42,895 bases of DNA from Sphingobacteriales bacterium (GCA_024640465.1 JAHEEX010000005.1:1-42895); one strand, 5' to 3'; counted from the stretch's first letter, positions 1 to 10,823 are shown. Notes: generated by a model not told the origin, from the letters alone. A program made the numbers and translations.

Positions 1-637
1 TGATGTGTTCCGGTGCTGCATTCTTCCAAAGTGCGAAATCGCTTTTATTTCTTTTTTCTTCCTGTGATTCCAACTCCCTGGTGGTTTCCAGTTGTTCGTC
101 GAGCACCCTGCCGCTCAGGATGCCATAGGGCATTCCCTTTGCAGAAAAATCATGATGATATTTATCTACATCAAAATAAACAGATCCATTTGACACATAT
201 GCATAGCCGTCTGCAATAATCTTTTCAATCATTACAATCTGCTCAACGATATGGCCTGTAGCCGTTGGCTCAATCGAAGGCTCGAGGTTATTAAACTGAC
301 GCATAGCCCAATGGAAAAGGTTGGTATATTTCTGCACCAGCTCCATTGGTTCAAGCTTTTCGAGGACGGCTTTTTTGGAGATCTTATCTTCTGCTTCCCT
401 GCCTTCTTCTTCAAAATGCCCGGCATCGGTGATGTTGCGCACATAACGCACTTTATATCCCAGGTGCATGAGATACCTGTACACTATATCAAAGGTGATA
501 AAGGGGCGGGCATGGCCCAGGTGGCTTTCGCCACTTACTGTTGGTCCGCAAACATACATGCCTGTATGGCCGGGAGTAATGGAAGTAAAAACTTCTTTTT
601 TTCTCGTGAGTGAGTTATATACTTTCAGTGAAGCCAT
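1..637 (-). CDS. cysS: cysteine--tRNA ligase, N-terminal part (truncated by window edge)
   Basis: Manual reverse-strand translation from ATG at 635-637: [75 protein letters not shown]..., with the class I aaRS CGPTV and HxGH-type motifs of CysS. Absent from the ORF track because it runs off the edge. Confidence 0.95.
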   Translation of the reverse strand, partial: MASLKVYNSLTRKKEVFTSITPGHTGMYVCGPTVSGESHLGHARPFITFDIVYRYLMHLGYKVRYVRNITDAGHFEEEGREAEDKISKKAVLEKLEPMELVQKYTNLFHWAMRQFNNLEPSIEPTATGHIVEQIVMIEKIIADGYAYVSNGSVYFDVDKYHHDFSAKGMPYGILSGRVLDEQLETTRELESQEEKRNKSDFALWKNAAPEHI

Positions 638-766
638 ATTTTAATTTATCAAAATTCAGTTAAGGAAAAATAGTAGTGTTCCGGGGAATAAAATAGATGT
701 GTTGCCTTAGCAACAGCAGGAACAACACGGGAAAGAGATATGTAACTGGCGATACATAAGGCAAAT

Positions 767-1927
767 CTATTCTTTTTCTTTCAATTTTACATCAGCAATA
801 ATGCCATGGTGATCAGAAAGTCTCTTATTAACCTGCGTAAACTGGTCAATGTTCATCCCGGGATCTGTAAATATATAATCGATTCGGAGTGTGGGCAGTT
901 CACCCAGTAACCGGGATGTGGCACTGGTAAATGTTTTACCAATCCCAGAGCCTTTTTCGAGAAAAGCGTCTTTTCTGTTTCCCCGTATTTTATCATATGC
1001 ATAGGAATTGGGTACATCGTTCAGGTCGCCACATACAATAACCGGGTAAGGACTTTTACTGATCAAATCCATGGTAAATTCAGATTGAAGGCTGTGAAAT
1101 GCAAAAGTGTAACGCATTTTCCGGAGTAAATTTTTGGAAGCTTCCAAACTTTCCCCATTCTGGTTTTCAATTTGATTCAGGCTCTGATATTCCCTGGACT
1201 TAAATCCAAATGACTGCAAGTGAATGGAGTAAATGCGTATCGTATCACCATTAAAAAGTATATCTGCAAATATTGTATTTTCTCCATCCTTGCTTATTCT
1301 TTCCGGGTACCTGACAAGTTCAGTATTGATAATGGGATAACGGGAAAAAATGGCTGTTCCGGCCATAATCGTTCTCCAAAACACCTTATCTTTTGAAAAA
1401 TAGTGATAAGGGTACCCCAGTTCTTCCACAATTTTTATCTCATTACCTTTGCCATTTTCTTCTGCATTTTCAAAAAATTCCTGGAAGCATAAGATATCAG
1501 GTTGTAAATCCCTGATTTCATTTAAGATAGCATTGCGGTTCAGTTCTTCATCAGGTTTAAAATTGGTATTATTAAAAGGCACAAAATACCTTAGGTTCCA
1601 GTCCAGTATCCTCAAGTGGTTTTCTTTCTTTTCTATGGAGAAATTTGATCCGAATGTAAACGGGATCACTTTGGAGAAACCGTTAATTCCTATGATGATG
1701 GCGCATAAAGAAAAAAGACTTTTTCTGGGAGAAAAAAACAGCCAGAAAATACAGAAAATGAATACTGTACAAAATAAATAAGGAAATAGAAGAGCCAAAA
1801 AACCGGTGAACCACCATTCACCTGGATTTAAATAAGGCGTTATACAGGCTATAAGTAAGAGCAGGATAACCAGAATATTAACCAGTAGAATGATTCTTGC
1901 CGTGAACTTTCGAAGAAACCTTTGCAT
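767..1927 (-). CDS. endonuclease/exonuclease/phosphatase (EEP) family protein with N-terminal TM helices
   Basis: 386 aa; motifs LRILDWNLRYF, QPDILCFQEFFENAE, VIVCGDLNDVPNSYAY and SDHHGIIADV are typical of EEP hydrolases. Confidence 0.9.
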   Translation of the reverse strand: MQRFLRKFTARIILLVNILVILLLLIACITPYLNPGEWWFTGFLALLFPYLFCTVFIFCIFWLFFSPRKSLFSLCAIIIGINGFSKVIPFTFGSNFSIEKKENHLRILDWNLRYFVPFNNTNFKPDEELNRNAILNEIRDLQPDILCFQEFFENAEENGKGNEIKIVEELGYPYHYFSKDKVFWRTIMAGTAIFSRYPIINTELVRYPERISKDGENTIFADILFNGDTIRIYSIHLQSFGFKSREYQSLNQIENQNGESLEASKNLLRKMRYTFAFHSLQSEFTMDLISKSPYPVIVCGDLNDVPNSYAYDKIRGNRKDAFLEKGSGIGKTFTSATSRLLGELPTLRIDYIFTDPGMNIDQFTQVNKRLSDHHGIIADVKLKEKE

Positions 1928-1936
1928 GACTTGAGT

Positions 1937-2860
1937 TTATATATCTTCTTCGCTTGCCCTTCGAAGCAGGTCTTTTTCTTCTTCCGTTAAACGATCGTAT
2001 CCTTTCTGATTAATTTTATCAAGGATCTCATCTACCTTTTGTTGCGTAAGATTGGCTGTTTTTTTGTAAGGCTGTTGTCCCTTTGTGTTATAGAAGACTT
2101 CCTGTTTAACCGGATTTTTTTTCCTTGGCTTTTTCTCCGGGTTAAACAGATTTGTAAACCGGTCATATAGGGTATTCATCCAGGCTCCCCAATCATTACC
2201 ATTAAGCAAAGCACGTCCAAAGAAAAACCCAACTGCCGCACTGGCCATATGGGAGAACAGAAACCCGGGATTTCTTGACATGGAGGCAAAGTCTATGATA
2301 AAGAAAACCACTGTAATGATCCAGAGGGGGATACCTCCATTGATCATGGGGAATAACCTGTATTGCGGAGATATTACCGTTGCAGCAAGTGCAATGGCTA
2401 CCACCGAAGTTGCAGAGCCGAAAAATACTTCGGTCCCTTTCAGTGGCTGTAACTGGGGAACCAAATTATAAGTAAGTATAAAAACAATGCCCCCGGCAAT
2501 GCCACCATAGAGGTATAATGGGATGATTTTTCTGTTGCCAACGAGGTCCTGCAGGATATAACCAAAGGTCCACAACCAGAATAAATTACTCAGCATGAGG
2601 AAAGTATTCAGCTGCGTAAAAATGGAGGTTATCAATGCCCAGGGACGTTGGAGGAATTTTGTGAAATCAGCCGGAAGTGTAAACCAGGCGTATGTATTTT
2701 TCATAAACTCATCCAGTGGCACATGAGACAGGCCATAAATGGTTTTAATGAAATGGAGGAGGATGAAAACAAGAACATTCATGATGATCAACATCATCAA
2801 CGCGTTGTTATCATTCCAAATGGACGTTTTTTTAAATGTTGGATAATCCCTGTACCCCAT
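1937..2860 (-). CDS. rhomboid-fold membrane protein, probably catalytically inactive (GSAT in place of GASG)
   Basis: 307 aa; multi-TM; aligns without gaps to the downstream-listed rhomboid around the active-site region (FGSATSVVAIALAATVISP vs MGASGAVMGIFAAFAYTFP); His region retained (SHMASAAVGFFFG). Confidence 0.85.
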   Translation of the reverse strand: MGYRDYPTFKKTSIWNDNNALMMLIIMNVLVFILLHFIKTIYGLSHVPLDEFMKNTYAWFTLPADFTKFLQRPWALITSIFTQLNTFLMLSNLFWLWTFGYILQDLVGNRKIIPLYLYGGIAGGIVFILTYNLVPQLQPLKGTEVFFGSATSVVAIALAATVISPQYRLFPMINGGIPLWIITVVFFIIDFASMSRNPGFLFSHMASAAVGFFFGRALLNGNDWGAWMNTLYDRFTNLFNPEKKPRKKNPVKQEVFYNTKGQQPYKKTANLTQQKVDEILDKINQKGYDRLTEEEKDLLRRASEEDI

Positions 2861-2921
2861 ATACTGTTTCCCTCTGTGTATGCTATAAAATTAAATAATT
2901 TTCTTTCTATAACGATCTGTA

Positions 2922-3617
2922 TTAATAAAACGTATTCCTGTTTTTTTTGTTCCAGATCATTACCAGCACTATACCTACTGCAGCCCCGCCCAGATGCGCA
3001 AAATGGGCAATACCACTTTGTTGATTGGAAACCCCGCCGAAAAGATCCAAAACGACCATTCCCAACAGGGCCCATTTGGCTTTAATCGGGAAAGGTATGG
3101 GGAGGATTAACATCTGGGTATTGGGGAAAGTATACGCAAATGCTGCAAATATTCCCATCACAGCACCTGATGCCCCCATAGTGGGAATATTCATATTCCC
3201 ATAAAATGTTTCATCACTGATCTGCCCCTGGTTATATAATTCAGCCAATTTGGAAACATCATATCCAAGGGCAATCATATGGACAAATGCAGCGCCAATT
3301 CCACAAAGCAGGTAAAAAATCAGGAAACGTTTGGGGCCCCACAGGTTCTCCAGCGTACTACCAAACATCCAAAGGGCAAACATGTTGAACAGGATATGAA
3401 AAAAATTCTGTGGCGAATGCAGGAACATATAGGACACCACCTGCCATGGTTTATAAAAAACCGATTTGAAATAATGCAGTGCAAAAGTATCTTCTATGGG
3501 AAAAACTTTTTCCTCAATCGTGATCTGGGCAAGCCAGACCAGTCCATTTATAATTAGTAAGTTTTTAACTATTGTCGGGAGTGCTTTAAATCCTCCTTGC
3601 CGAAAATTTGATTGCAT
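2922..3617 (-). CDS. rhomboid family intramembrane serine protease
   Basis: 231 aa; GASGAVMGI catalytic Ser motif, HLGGAAVG His motif, and HxxxN-type HILFNMFALWMFG. Confidence 0.93.
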   Translation of the reverse strand: MQSNFRQGGFKALPTIVKNLLIINGLVWLAQITIEEKVFPIEDTFALHYFKSVFYKPWQVVSYMFLHSPQNFFHILFNMFALWMFGSTLENLWGPKRFLIFYLLCGIGAAFVHMIALGYDVSKLAELYNQGQISDETFYGNMNIPTMGASGAVMGIFAAFAYTFPNTQMLILPIPFPIKAKWALLGMVVLDLFGGVSNQQSGIAHFAHLGGAAVGIVLVMIWNKKNRNTFY

Positions 3618-3670
3618 ATTTTATTTGCGGTTAATCCTGCTAATTTAATACTTGTACACCAATGGTTGGG

Positions 3671-5101
3671 TTAAAGATTTCTATGCGTAAGCTGAACAAC
3701 ATTTTCAATATGATGGGTGTGTGGAAACATGTCAACCGGTTGGATGGCAGTTACCTGGTAACTTGAATCCAATAACTGAAGGTCCCTTGCCTGGGTTGCC
3801 GGATTGCAACTTACATAGACCACTCTCGGTGCGCCAATTTCCAGAATTTTTTGGACCAGTTTTTCGTGCATGCCAGCCCGTGGGGGATCTGTAATAATCA
3901 CATCCGGACGGCCATTGGATTCAAAAAAGGAATCTGTACAGATATGGATAACATCTCCGGAATAAAATTGTGCATGATTGATTCCGTTGGCTTTTGCATT
4001 TTCACGGGCATCGATAACAGCAGCATCAATCACTTCCACGCCAATTACTTTGGCAGATTTGTCGCTCACATAAAGCCCGATGCTTCCGGTCCCGCAATAC
4101 AAATCATACACCGTTTCATGGCCGGTTAAACCGGTAAATGATTTGGTAACATCATATAATTTTTCGGCCTGAATTGTGTTGGTCTGGAAAAAGGATTTCG
4201 GTCCAATCCTGAAATATAAATGACCCAGCTTTTCCATAACATAAGCATTGCCTGAATAGAGTACAGGCTCCAGATCATGAATGCTGTCGTTGAATTTTGG
4301 ATTGATGGTATAATACAGTGAAGTGATCTGCGGAAATGCCTTTAACATTTCATCCAGCAGAAGTATCCTGTCTGTCTTCATCTCATGACCTATCACCAGG
4401 TTAACCATCAGTTCTCCTGTTGTGCAAAGGCGAAAGGTCAGATTGCGCAACCAGCCTTCATGGGCACGAATATTATAAAAGCTGAACTGCCTGGCCAGCA
4501 CAAAATCCCGCACCCAGTTCCTGATTTGGTTCACAGGTTCTGCCTGCAGGTAACATTCCTGTATATCAACAATTTTATCAAATATCCTTGGCACATGAAA
4601 ACCAAGTGCGGGTATATCTTTCTTTTCTGAAGGACCGGCTGCATCGTCACTAACTTCATTCATTTCTTCACGGGTCAGGTATTTCCTGTTACTGAAAGTA
4701 AACTCCAGTTTGTTCCTGTAAAACTTTGTGCGGTCAGATCCCAGGATGGGCATCATCTCAGGCAATTCAATTTTACCTATTCTTCTAAGGTTTTGAGATA
4801 CTTCCTGTTGCTTATACTCCAGTTGTTTTTCATACGGGAGCATCTGCCATTTACACCCCCCGCAAATGCCAAAATGTTTGCAAAATGGCTCAACCCGGTT
4901 TTCAGAATATTTATGGAAGTGTATAGCTTTTCCTTCAGCCCAGTCTTTTTTGTTCTTTGTGAGCATCAGGTCCACAATATCCCCAGGCACTGCGCCTTCA
5001 ATAAAATATACTTTCCCGTCGATTTTAGCCAGAGATTTTCCTTCTGCAGCATATCCACTAACTTCTATTTCCTTTAACAACTTGTTTTTAGGCTTGCGCA
5101 T
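3671..5101 (-). CDS. rlmD: 23S rRNA (uracil(1939)-C(5))-methyltransferase
   Basis: TRAM-like N-terminus, Fe-S cysteines CKHFGICGGCKWQ, SAM motif YDLYCGTGSIGLY, catalytic VVYVSCNPATQARDL. ORF track start 5125 is a TTG; ATG at 5101 is more likely. Confidence 0.93.
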   Translation of the reverse strand: MRKPKNKLLKEIEVSGYAAEGKSLAKIDGKVYFIEGAVPGDIVDLMLTKNKKDWAEGKAIHFHKYSENRVEPFCKHFGICGGCKWQMLPYEKQLEYKQQEVSQNLRRIGKIELPEMMPILGSDRTKFYRNKLEFTFSNRKYLTREEMNEVSDDAAGPSEKKDIPALGFHVPRIFDKIVDIQECYLQAEPVNQIRNWVRDFVLARQFSFYNIRAHEGWLRNLTFRLCTTGELMVNLVIGHEMKTDRILLLDEMLKAFPQITSLYYTINPKFNDSIHDLEPVLYSGNAYVMEKLGHLYFRIGPKSFFQTNTIQAEKLYDVTKSFTGLTGHETVYDLYCGTGSIGLYVSDKSAKVIGVEVIDAAVIDARENAKANGINHAQFYSGDVIHICTDSFFESNGRPDVIITDPPRAGMHEKLVQKILEIGAPRVVYVSCNPATQARDLQLLDSSYQVTAIQPVDMFPHTHHIENVVQLTHRNL

Positions 5102-5329
5102 CCGGCAAAAATACTCCCGATTCAATAAAAACCAATTACCGGATACATCATATTATTAGCCTTGTAACCTCCAAAAGGAAGATTTTTAAGGTCATTTGAA
5201 CTGTTTACACAATCCTTACCCTTTTTAGCCGTTTATTTTCTGGTTTACAATGCTTTACGTTGTGTAATACCGGCTTTAACAAAAAAGAAAACCGATTTTA
5301 GATATTTTTGTTTCTTAACCTGCTTACCC

Positions 5330-6778
5330 ATGAACCCAAAAGGTTTAGCTATTATTTTACTGTTTCTGTCGAGTCATGCTTTTGCGCAACCTGCTTACCA
5401 GATCAAAGTAACACTGAAACCCTTCACCAGTGGATACCTTTACCTGGCACATCATTATGGCAAAAAACAATACCTGATTGATTCTGCCCGGATCAATGAA
5501 AAAAGTGAAGCGGTATTTTCCGGAAAAGAAAAGCTCTTTGGCGGGGTATATATGATCGTTTTCCCGCAAAAAAACAGCTGGATCGAGTGTATTATAGATA
5601 AAGAACAACATTTTTCGGTTCTGGCCGATACGGCAAACCTATTCGCGTCAACCCGATTTATCGGTTCAAACGACAATACGCTTTTTGCGGAATACCAGAA
5701 AAAATCATATGATGCAGGAACCAGCATTTCTTCTATGCAGAAGCAAATGGCCCAGGCACAGCCTGCCGAAGCCGAAAAGCTGAAAGCCTCCATCCAGGAA
5801 AAAAGCACACAACTACAGCAGTATCGGGAGAATTTTATGAAAATGCACCCCGATCATCTCCTGACTGCCATCTTTTATGTACTGAAAGATCCCGTGGTTC
5901 CACCTGCGAACCAGCACCCAAAGGGAAAGTATGATTCTCTTTATGCCTATCAATATTATAAAAGTCATTACTGGGATAATATTTCCTTTACAGATGAAAG
6001 GCTGGTAAGGACACCGGTCTTTCAACCTAAACTCGACCGGTATTTTAATGATGTTTTACCTCAGTATCCTGATTCGCTAAAACTGGCCGCAGGGGAAATT
6101 ATTGACGCTTCGAAGTCAAACCCCGAAATGTTCAAGTTCCTGCTGTCAACATTAACCGATAAGTACGTAAATCCTACCTATATGGGACAGGATGCCGTGT
6201 TTGTATATCTTTTTGAAAAATATTACCTGACCGGCCAGGCAGACAGCTGGATGAACGAAAAATACAAGAAATTCATTTTCGACCGTGGTTACAGCCTGAT
6301 GGGAAATATAATCGGTAACCAGGGTGCTGATTTTCCATTTATTGATACTTCCGGAAAACCATCTTCTCTCTATGTGATAAACGGACCCTATACAATTATT
6401 TGTTTCTGGGACCCAACCTGTAGTCACTGCCAGGAAGAAGTTCCGAAACTGGACTCACTTTTTCAGGAAAAATGGAAAAAAAAGGGGGTTAAGTTAGTTG
6501 GAATGATGACTGAGGGAGGCAAAGAGCCCTGGCTCAAGTTCATTCGTGAACACAATTTGAAAGATTGGGTACACGTTTATCAAACCCAGGCCATGAAAGA
6601 TGCAGATTATGCTGCAGGGAAGCCCGGGTTCAGGCAATTATATGATGTATACCAGACTCCCATGCTTTATTTACTGGATAAGGACAAAAGAATCATAGCC
6701 AAAAAATTGAGTTATCAACAGATGGACGACCTGCTAAAAGTGAAATTGCAGGCTACCACAGCCCTAAAATTGCCCTAA
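5330..6778 (+). CDS. TlpA-like thioredoxin family protein (DUF5106/DUF4369-like N-terminus)
   Basis: 482 aa; signal peptide; C-terminal redoxin with FWDPTCSHCQEEVPKLDSLF (CxxC). Confidence 0.85.
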   Translation: MNPKGLAIILLFLSSHAFAQPAYQIKVTLKPFTSGYLYLAHHYGKKQYLIDSARINEKSEAVFSGKEKLFGGVYMIVFPQKNSWIECIIDKEQHFSVLADTANLFASTRFIGSNDNTLFAEYQKKSYDAGTSISSMQKQMAQAQPAEAEKLKASIQEKSTQLQQYRENFMKMHPDHLLTAIFYVLKDPVVPPANQHPKGKYDSLYAYQYYKSHYWDNISFTDERLVRTPVFQPKLDRYFNDVLPQYPDSLKLAAGEIIDASKSNPEMFKFLLSTLTDKYVNPTYMGQDAVFVYLFEKYYLTGQADSWMNEKYKKFIFDRGYSLMGNIIGNQGADFPFIDTSGKPSSLYVINGPYTIICFWDPTCSHCQEEVPKLDSLFQEKWKKKGVKLVGMMTEGGKEPWLKFIREHNLKDWVHVYQTQAMKDADYAAGKPGFRQLYDVYQTPMLYLLDKDKRIIAKKLSYQQMDDLLKVKLQATTALKLP

Positions 6779-6779
6779 C

Positions 6780-8738
6780 ATGAAGCGCCTCATTCCAATA
6801 TTCTCTTTCCTTTTAATTACTCAGTTCTCCCAGGCACAAACGCTGTTCACTTATGGAACTAAACAGGTATCTAAACAGGAATTTCTGCATGCATTTCAAA
6901 AAAACAATACAGAAACCCCGGATTACAAAACAGCCGTAACAGATTACCTCGAATTATATACCCGTTTCAAGCTTAAGGTACAGGCAGCATACGATGCCCG
7001 AATGGATACTCTCCCTAATCAGAAAGCGGATATGCTGAGTTTCCGTAAACAAATTGAGGAGCCGTATATGACGGATACGGTTGCATTAAAAAGATTGGTG
7101 GAAGAAGCTTATCAAAGGAGCCTCAAAGAAATAAGCCTGTCTCATATTTTCATCCCTTTCCGATCAGACTTTCAGGCCAACCCATATTCTACAAATCCCA
7201 TTTCAAAAGAAGATAGCCTTTCGTCATTAAAAAAAATGCAGGAGGTTTCCAGACGACTTAAAGCAGGTAATAATTTTGAAGAACTTGCCCGTGATTATTC
7301 CGCCGATAAGTCAACTGCTGTAAAAGGAGGAAAGATGGGGAATATTACTGTATTCACGCTCCCATATGAAATGGAAAATGTAGTGTACGGCCTGGCCAAT
7401 CAGCAGGTATCCGATCCCGTTATTTCAGCAAGGGGATATCATTTTTTTAAAAAAACAGGTGAACAACCGGCCCGGGGAAGAATTAAAGTGGCGCAGATTT
7501 TAATTGCTTTTGAACCTGATGTTACTCCATCTCAAAAAGCAGCTGCCCTTAAACTGGCTGATTCATTATATAATGCCATTATGAATGGCAGTAATTTTGA
7601 AGAGCTTGCCCGAAAGTTTAGCAATGATAAACTCACCCTAGCCACCGGAGGGGTTATGCCCGAATTTGGCATTGGCCAATATGAGCCAGATTTTGAAGAC
7701 AGGGTTTTTTCATTACGTTCAAAGGGAGAAATATCCCGCCCTTTTGAAACTTCATTCGGATACCATATTGTTAAAAAGATCGATGGCTTTCCTGTAGAGA
7801 AAGATCTTAAAATAGCATACCCGTTTCTTAAATCCGCGGTTATGGAAGATCCAAGAAGTAAAATTGCCGCAAAGTCGTTTGAAAAACAAGTGATCCAAAA
7901 AGTGGCCATAAAAAAATCGGTATATGATGCTTCAGCTTTATGGCGGATGACTGACAGCTTCATCTATAAAAACAAGAAGATTTCTATTGGTTCATTGAAT
8001 GCAACATCTGTCCTTTTCAGTTTCCCTAAAAAGAAGGTGACAGTGAAAGACTGGCTTGAATATGCCCGGGGAAATGTTGCAGAAGGCAAAGAAGTAAATT
8101 ACCCGGAACAAATGAAGCAATTTACTACTGCTTCTTCAGTAGTATATTACAGGGAGCACCTGGATGATTATAATGCCGATTTCCGTGCCCAGCTTCAGGA
8201 GTTTACAGATGGCAACCTGCTTTTTGAAGTGATGGAGAAAAAGGTATGGAATAAAGCGGCCATGGATACTGCAGGCCTGCGCAAATATTATGGGAATCAT
8301 AAAACCCAGTATCAATGGGGGCCGAGTGTTAGTGCCATCATATTTAATACATCGGATAAAAGATCAGCAGAAGATGCGCAGCGTTCCCTGCAACAGAATC
8401 CTGCCGGCTGGAGGTCAATGATGGAAAGTTCCGGAGGAAGGATAAATGGCGACAGCGGACGGTTTGAAATTGCGCAGATCACGGATAAGGATGCAAATAA
8501 ATTGAAGACGGGATATTTATCTCCCATAGTAGAAAACGAAACCGATAAATCCGCCTCTTTTTACTATATCGTAAATGTATACACGAAAACTTCTCCGCGT
8601 AATTTTGATGAGTCGCGGGGAATGGTTATGAATGATTACCAGTTGGAACTGGAGGAAAAATGGATTGCGGAACTTAAGAAGAAGTATCCAGTTAAAGTTA
8701 ATCAGTTGGTATGGCAGGATATTTTAACCAAAAAGTAG
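6780..8738 (+). CDS. peptidylprolyl isomerase, SurA/PpiC-like with two parvulin domains
   Basis: 652 aa; signal peptide; two repeats of the rotamase pattern (SLSHIFIPF...FEELARDYSADKSTAVKGGKMGNI...GYHFFKK and KVAQILIAF...FEELARKFSNDKLTLATGGVMPEFGIG...GYHIVKK). Starts 1 nt after the preceding stop. Confidence 0.9.
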   Translation: MKRLIPIFSFLLITQFSQAQTLFTYGTKQVSKQEFLHAFQKNNTETPDYKTAVTDYLELYTRFKLKVQAAYDARMDTLPNQKADMLSFRKQIEEPYMTDTVALKRLVEEAYQRSLKEISLSHIFIPFRSDFQANPYSTNPISKEDSLSSLKKMQEVSRRLKAGNNFEELARDYSADKSTAVKGGKMGNITVFTLPYEMENVVYGLANQQVSDPVISARGYHFFKKTGEQPARGRIKVAQILIAFEPDVTPSQKAAALKLADSLYNAIMNGSNFEELARKFSNDKLTLATGGVMPEFGIGQYEPDFEDRVFSLRSKGEISRPFETSFGYHIVKKIDGFPVEKDLKIAYPFLKSAVMEDPRSKIAAKSFEKQVIQKVAIKKSVYDASALWRMTDSFIYKNKKISIGSLNATSVLFSFPKKKVTVKDWLEYARGNVAEGKEVNYPEQMKQFTTASSVVYYREHLDDYNADFRAQLQEFTDGNLLFEVMEKKVWNKAAMDTAGLRKYYGNHKTQYQWGPSVSAIIFNTSDKRSAEDAQRSLQQNPAGWRSMMESSGGRINGDSGRFEIAQITDKDANKLKTGYLSPIVENETDKSASFYYIVNVYTKTSPRNFDESRGMVMNDYQLELEEKWIAELKKKYPVKVNQLVWQDILTKK

Positions 8739-8819
8739 AGATCAACTAATCTTTGTGTCTTTTTTACTTTGGGTTAATGTATTCCCTTCCTTATTCCTTA
8801 TTTCCTGTCTTTGGCTGTT

Positions 8820-8861
8820 GACTAAAGACTAAAGACTAAAGACTAAAGACTCCCGACTCCT
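8820..8861. repeat. heptameric tandem repeat, 4x GACTAAA followed by two degenerate units (GACTCCC, GACTCCT)
   Basis: Read directly: gactaaa gactaaa gactaaa gactaaa gactccc gactcct; abuts the metF stop codon. Confidence 0.9.
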
Positions 8862-9813
8862 ACACCAGTTCCTTCACCGTCTTCCAAATCACCTTCGGCT
8901 TACCCAGCGTATAATAATGTAATACCGGAACACCTGCTTTTTTGAGTTCCCTGGATTGTGCAATCAGCCATTCGGTTCCAACCTTTTCACAATCCTCATC
9001 TGTTTTGCAGCGCTGAATTTCATTGCTGAGATCAGTAGGAATATCCACATGAAAAGTCCGTGGAATGACATTCAGCTGTTTTTTATTGGTGATTGGTTTT
9101 AAACCCGGTATGATGGGAATCGTAATTCCTTCGGCCCGGCAATGATCTACAAATGCAAAGTATTTTGAGTTGTCGAAGAACATTTGGGTTACGATATATT
9201 CTGCACCTGCAGCCACTTTGGCTTTCAGGAAATCCATATCGGATTTAAGGTTTGGCGCTTCAAAATGTTTCTCCGGATAACCGGCAATGCCTATACAGAA
9301 ATGAGTCCTGAAACCTTCACGGATATCTTCTTCCAGGTAAATTCCATGGTTAAGATCAACTGTTTGTTTCAACAGGTCAATGGCATATCTGTTTCCATCT
9401 GGTTCTGGTTCAAAGGAGGCTTCATTTTTGGTAGCATCACCACGGAGTACCAGCACATTATCAATACCCAGGAAGTTCAGGTCGATCAAAGCATCTTCCG
9501 TTTCCCTTTTGGTAAAACCGCCGCAGATAAGGTGCGGTACGGCATCAATCTTATAATGGTTCATGATGGCCGCGCAAATTCCCACCGTTCCGGGCCTTTT
9601 GCGTATTTCCACTTTTTCAAAAGTGCCATCGGCCTTTTTCTTGAAGATCTGCTCACTGCGGTGATAGGTTACATTAATGAAGGAAGGTTTGAATTCCATC
9701 AAAGGGTCAAGGTGGTTATAGATCGAGTTGATGGTTTTCCCTTTTAAGGGTGGCAGGATCTCAAAAGAAACCAATGTGTCTTTGGCCTGGTTGATATGGT
9801 CGATAACTTTCAT
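8860..9813 (-). CDS. metF: 5,10-methylenetetrahydrofolate reductase
   Basis: 317 aa; VSFEILPP, FINVTYHRSEQ, PHLICGGFTKRETEDALIDL, VLVLRGD, EYIVTQMFFDN motifs. Confidence 0.95.
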   Translation of the reverse strand: MKVIDHINQAKDTLVSFEILPPLKGKTINSIYNHLDPLMEFKPSFINVTYHRSEQIFKKKADGTFEKVEIRKRPGTVGICAAIMNHYKIDAVPHLICGGFTKRETEDALIDLNFLGIDNVLVLRGDATKNEASFEPEPDGNRYAIDLLKQTVDLNHGIYLEEDIREGFRTHFCIGIAGYPEKHFEAPNLKSDMDFLKAKVAAGAEYIVTQMFFDNSKYFAFVDHCRAEGITIPIIPGLKPITNKKQLNVIPRTFHVDIPTDLSNEIQRCKTDEDCEKVGTEWLIAQSRELKKAGVPVLHYYTLGKPKVIWKTVKELV

Positions 9814-9983
9814 CTAACGTAACTTTTTTTACTTTACAGGTGCAAAATAAGCTAAGATTGACGGTTAATACAAATCTGTTAAAGCGATGGCCTTGATTAT
9901 TTCTCCCCGTTAACTTCCTTATTTTTGTTACTCATTCTGTTGAGGATGGCTATTGTGCCTCCGGAACAGCCATATAAAAACAC

Positions 9984-10769
9984 ATGGATTTAATCATTCA
10001 TACCAGGGACCTCGTTAAGAAATATCGTAACCGGACCGTTGTAAACCAGGTTTCCGTTGAGGTTAAACAAGGCGAGATCGTTGGACTTTTAGGGCCTAAC
10101 GGTGCGGGAAAAACGACTACTTTTTATATGGTGGTGGGCCTGGTTAAGCCAGATGAAGGCGAGGTTTACCTGAACGACCTGAATAACACCAAACTGCCTA
10201 TGTATAAAAGGGCCCAGATGGGGATTGGTTATCTGCCGCAGGAAGCCTCCGTTTTTCGGAAGTTAAGCGTGGAAGACAATATTTCCGCTGTGCTGGAAAT
10301 GACGAAACTCAGCAGGCAGCAGCAAAGAGATAAACTGGAGGACCTGCTGAATGAATTCAGGCTGACCCATGTTCGGAAAAATAACGGTGATTCCTTAAGT
10401 GGCGGGGAAAGAAGGCGTACAGAAATTGCACGGGCGCTGGCTGTTGACCCTAAATTTATCCTGTTGGATGAGCCTTTTGCAGGGGTTGATCCCATTGCCG
10501 TAGAAGACATCCAAACTGTAGTCGCCCGGTTAAAATATAAGAATATCGGTATTCTCATCACCGATCATAATGTAAATGAAACCCTGTCTATTTGCGACAG
10601 GGCATACCTGCTCATAGAAGGGAAGATTTTCAAGCATGGTACGGCCGAAGAACTAGCGGAAGACGAACAGGTTCGCAGGTTATACCTTGGGCGGAATTTT
10701 GAACTCAAAAGAAAAGATTATCTTCACGAAGAAGCCCGGCTGGATAGCCTTAGCTCAGAAAATCCCTGA
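9984..10769 (+). CDS. lptB: LPS export ABC transporter ATP-binding protein
   Basis: 261 aa; [20 protein letters not shown] Walker [17 protein letters not shown] signature, [16 protein letters not shown] Walker B, LITDHNV H-loop; LptB-like. Confidence 0.93.
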   Translation: MDLIIHTRDLVKKYRNRTVVNQVSVEVKQGEIVGLLGPNGAGKTTTFYMVVGLVKPDEGEVYLNDLNNTKLPMYKRAQMGIGYLPQEASVFRKLSVEDNISAVLEMTKLSRQQQRDKLEDLLNEFRLTHVRKNNGDSLSGGERRRTEIARALAVDPKFILLDEPFAGVDPIAVEDIQTVVARLKYKNIGILITDHNVNETLSICDRAYLLIEGKIFKHGTAEELAEDEQVRRLYLGRNFELKRKDYLHEEARLDSLSSENP

Positions 10770-10823
10770 CCCATACTGAAAGGATGAATCCCGGATGCTG
10801 ACTACCTAAAAAGTAACATTTAC

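Noticed and set aside
8820-8861. Possible CRISPR array
   Set aside because: Contiguous 7-nt units without spacers; it is a simple tandem repeat. No cas genes in the window.
9184-9747. 187-aa + strand ORF antisense to metF
   Set aside because: Fully antisense to a confidently identified metF; no recognisable domain. Likely a chance ORF.
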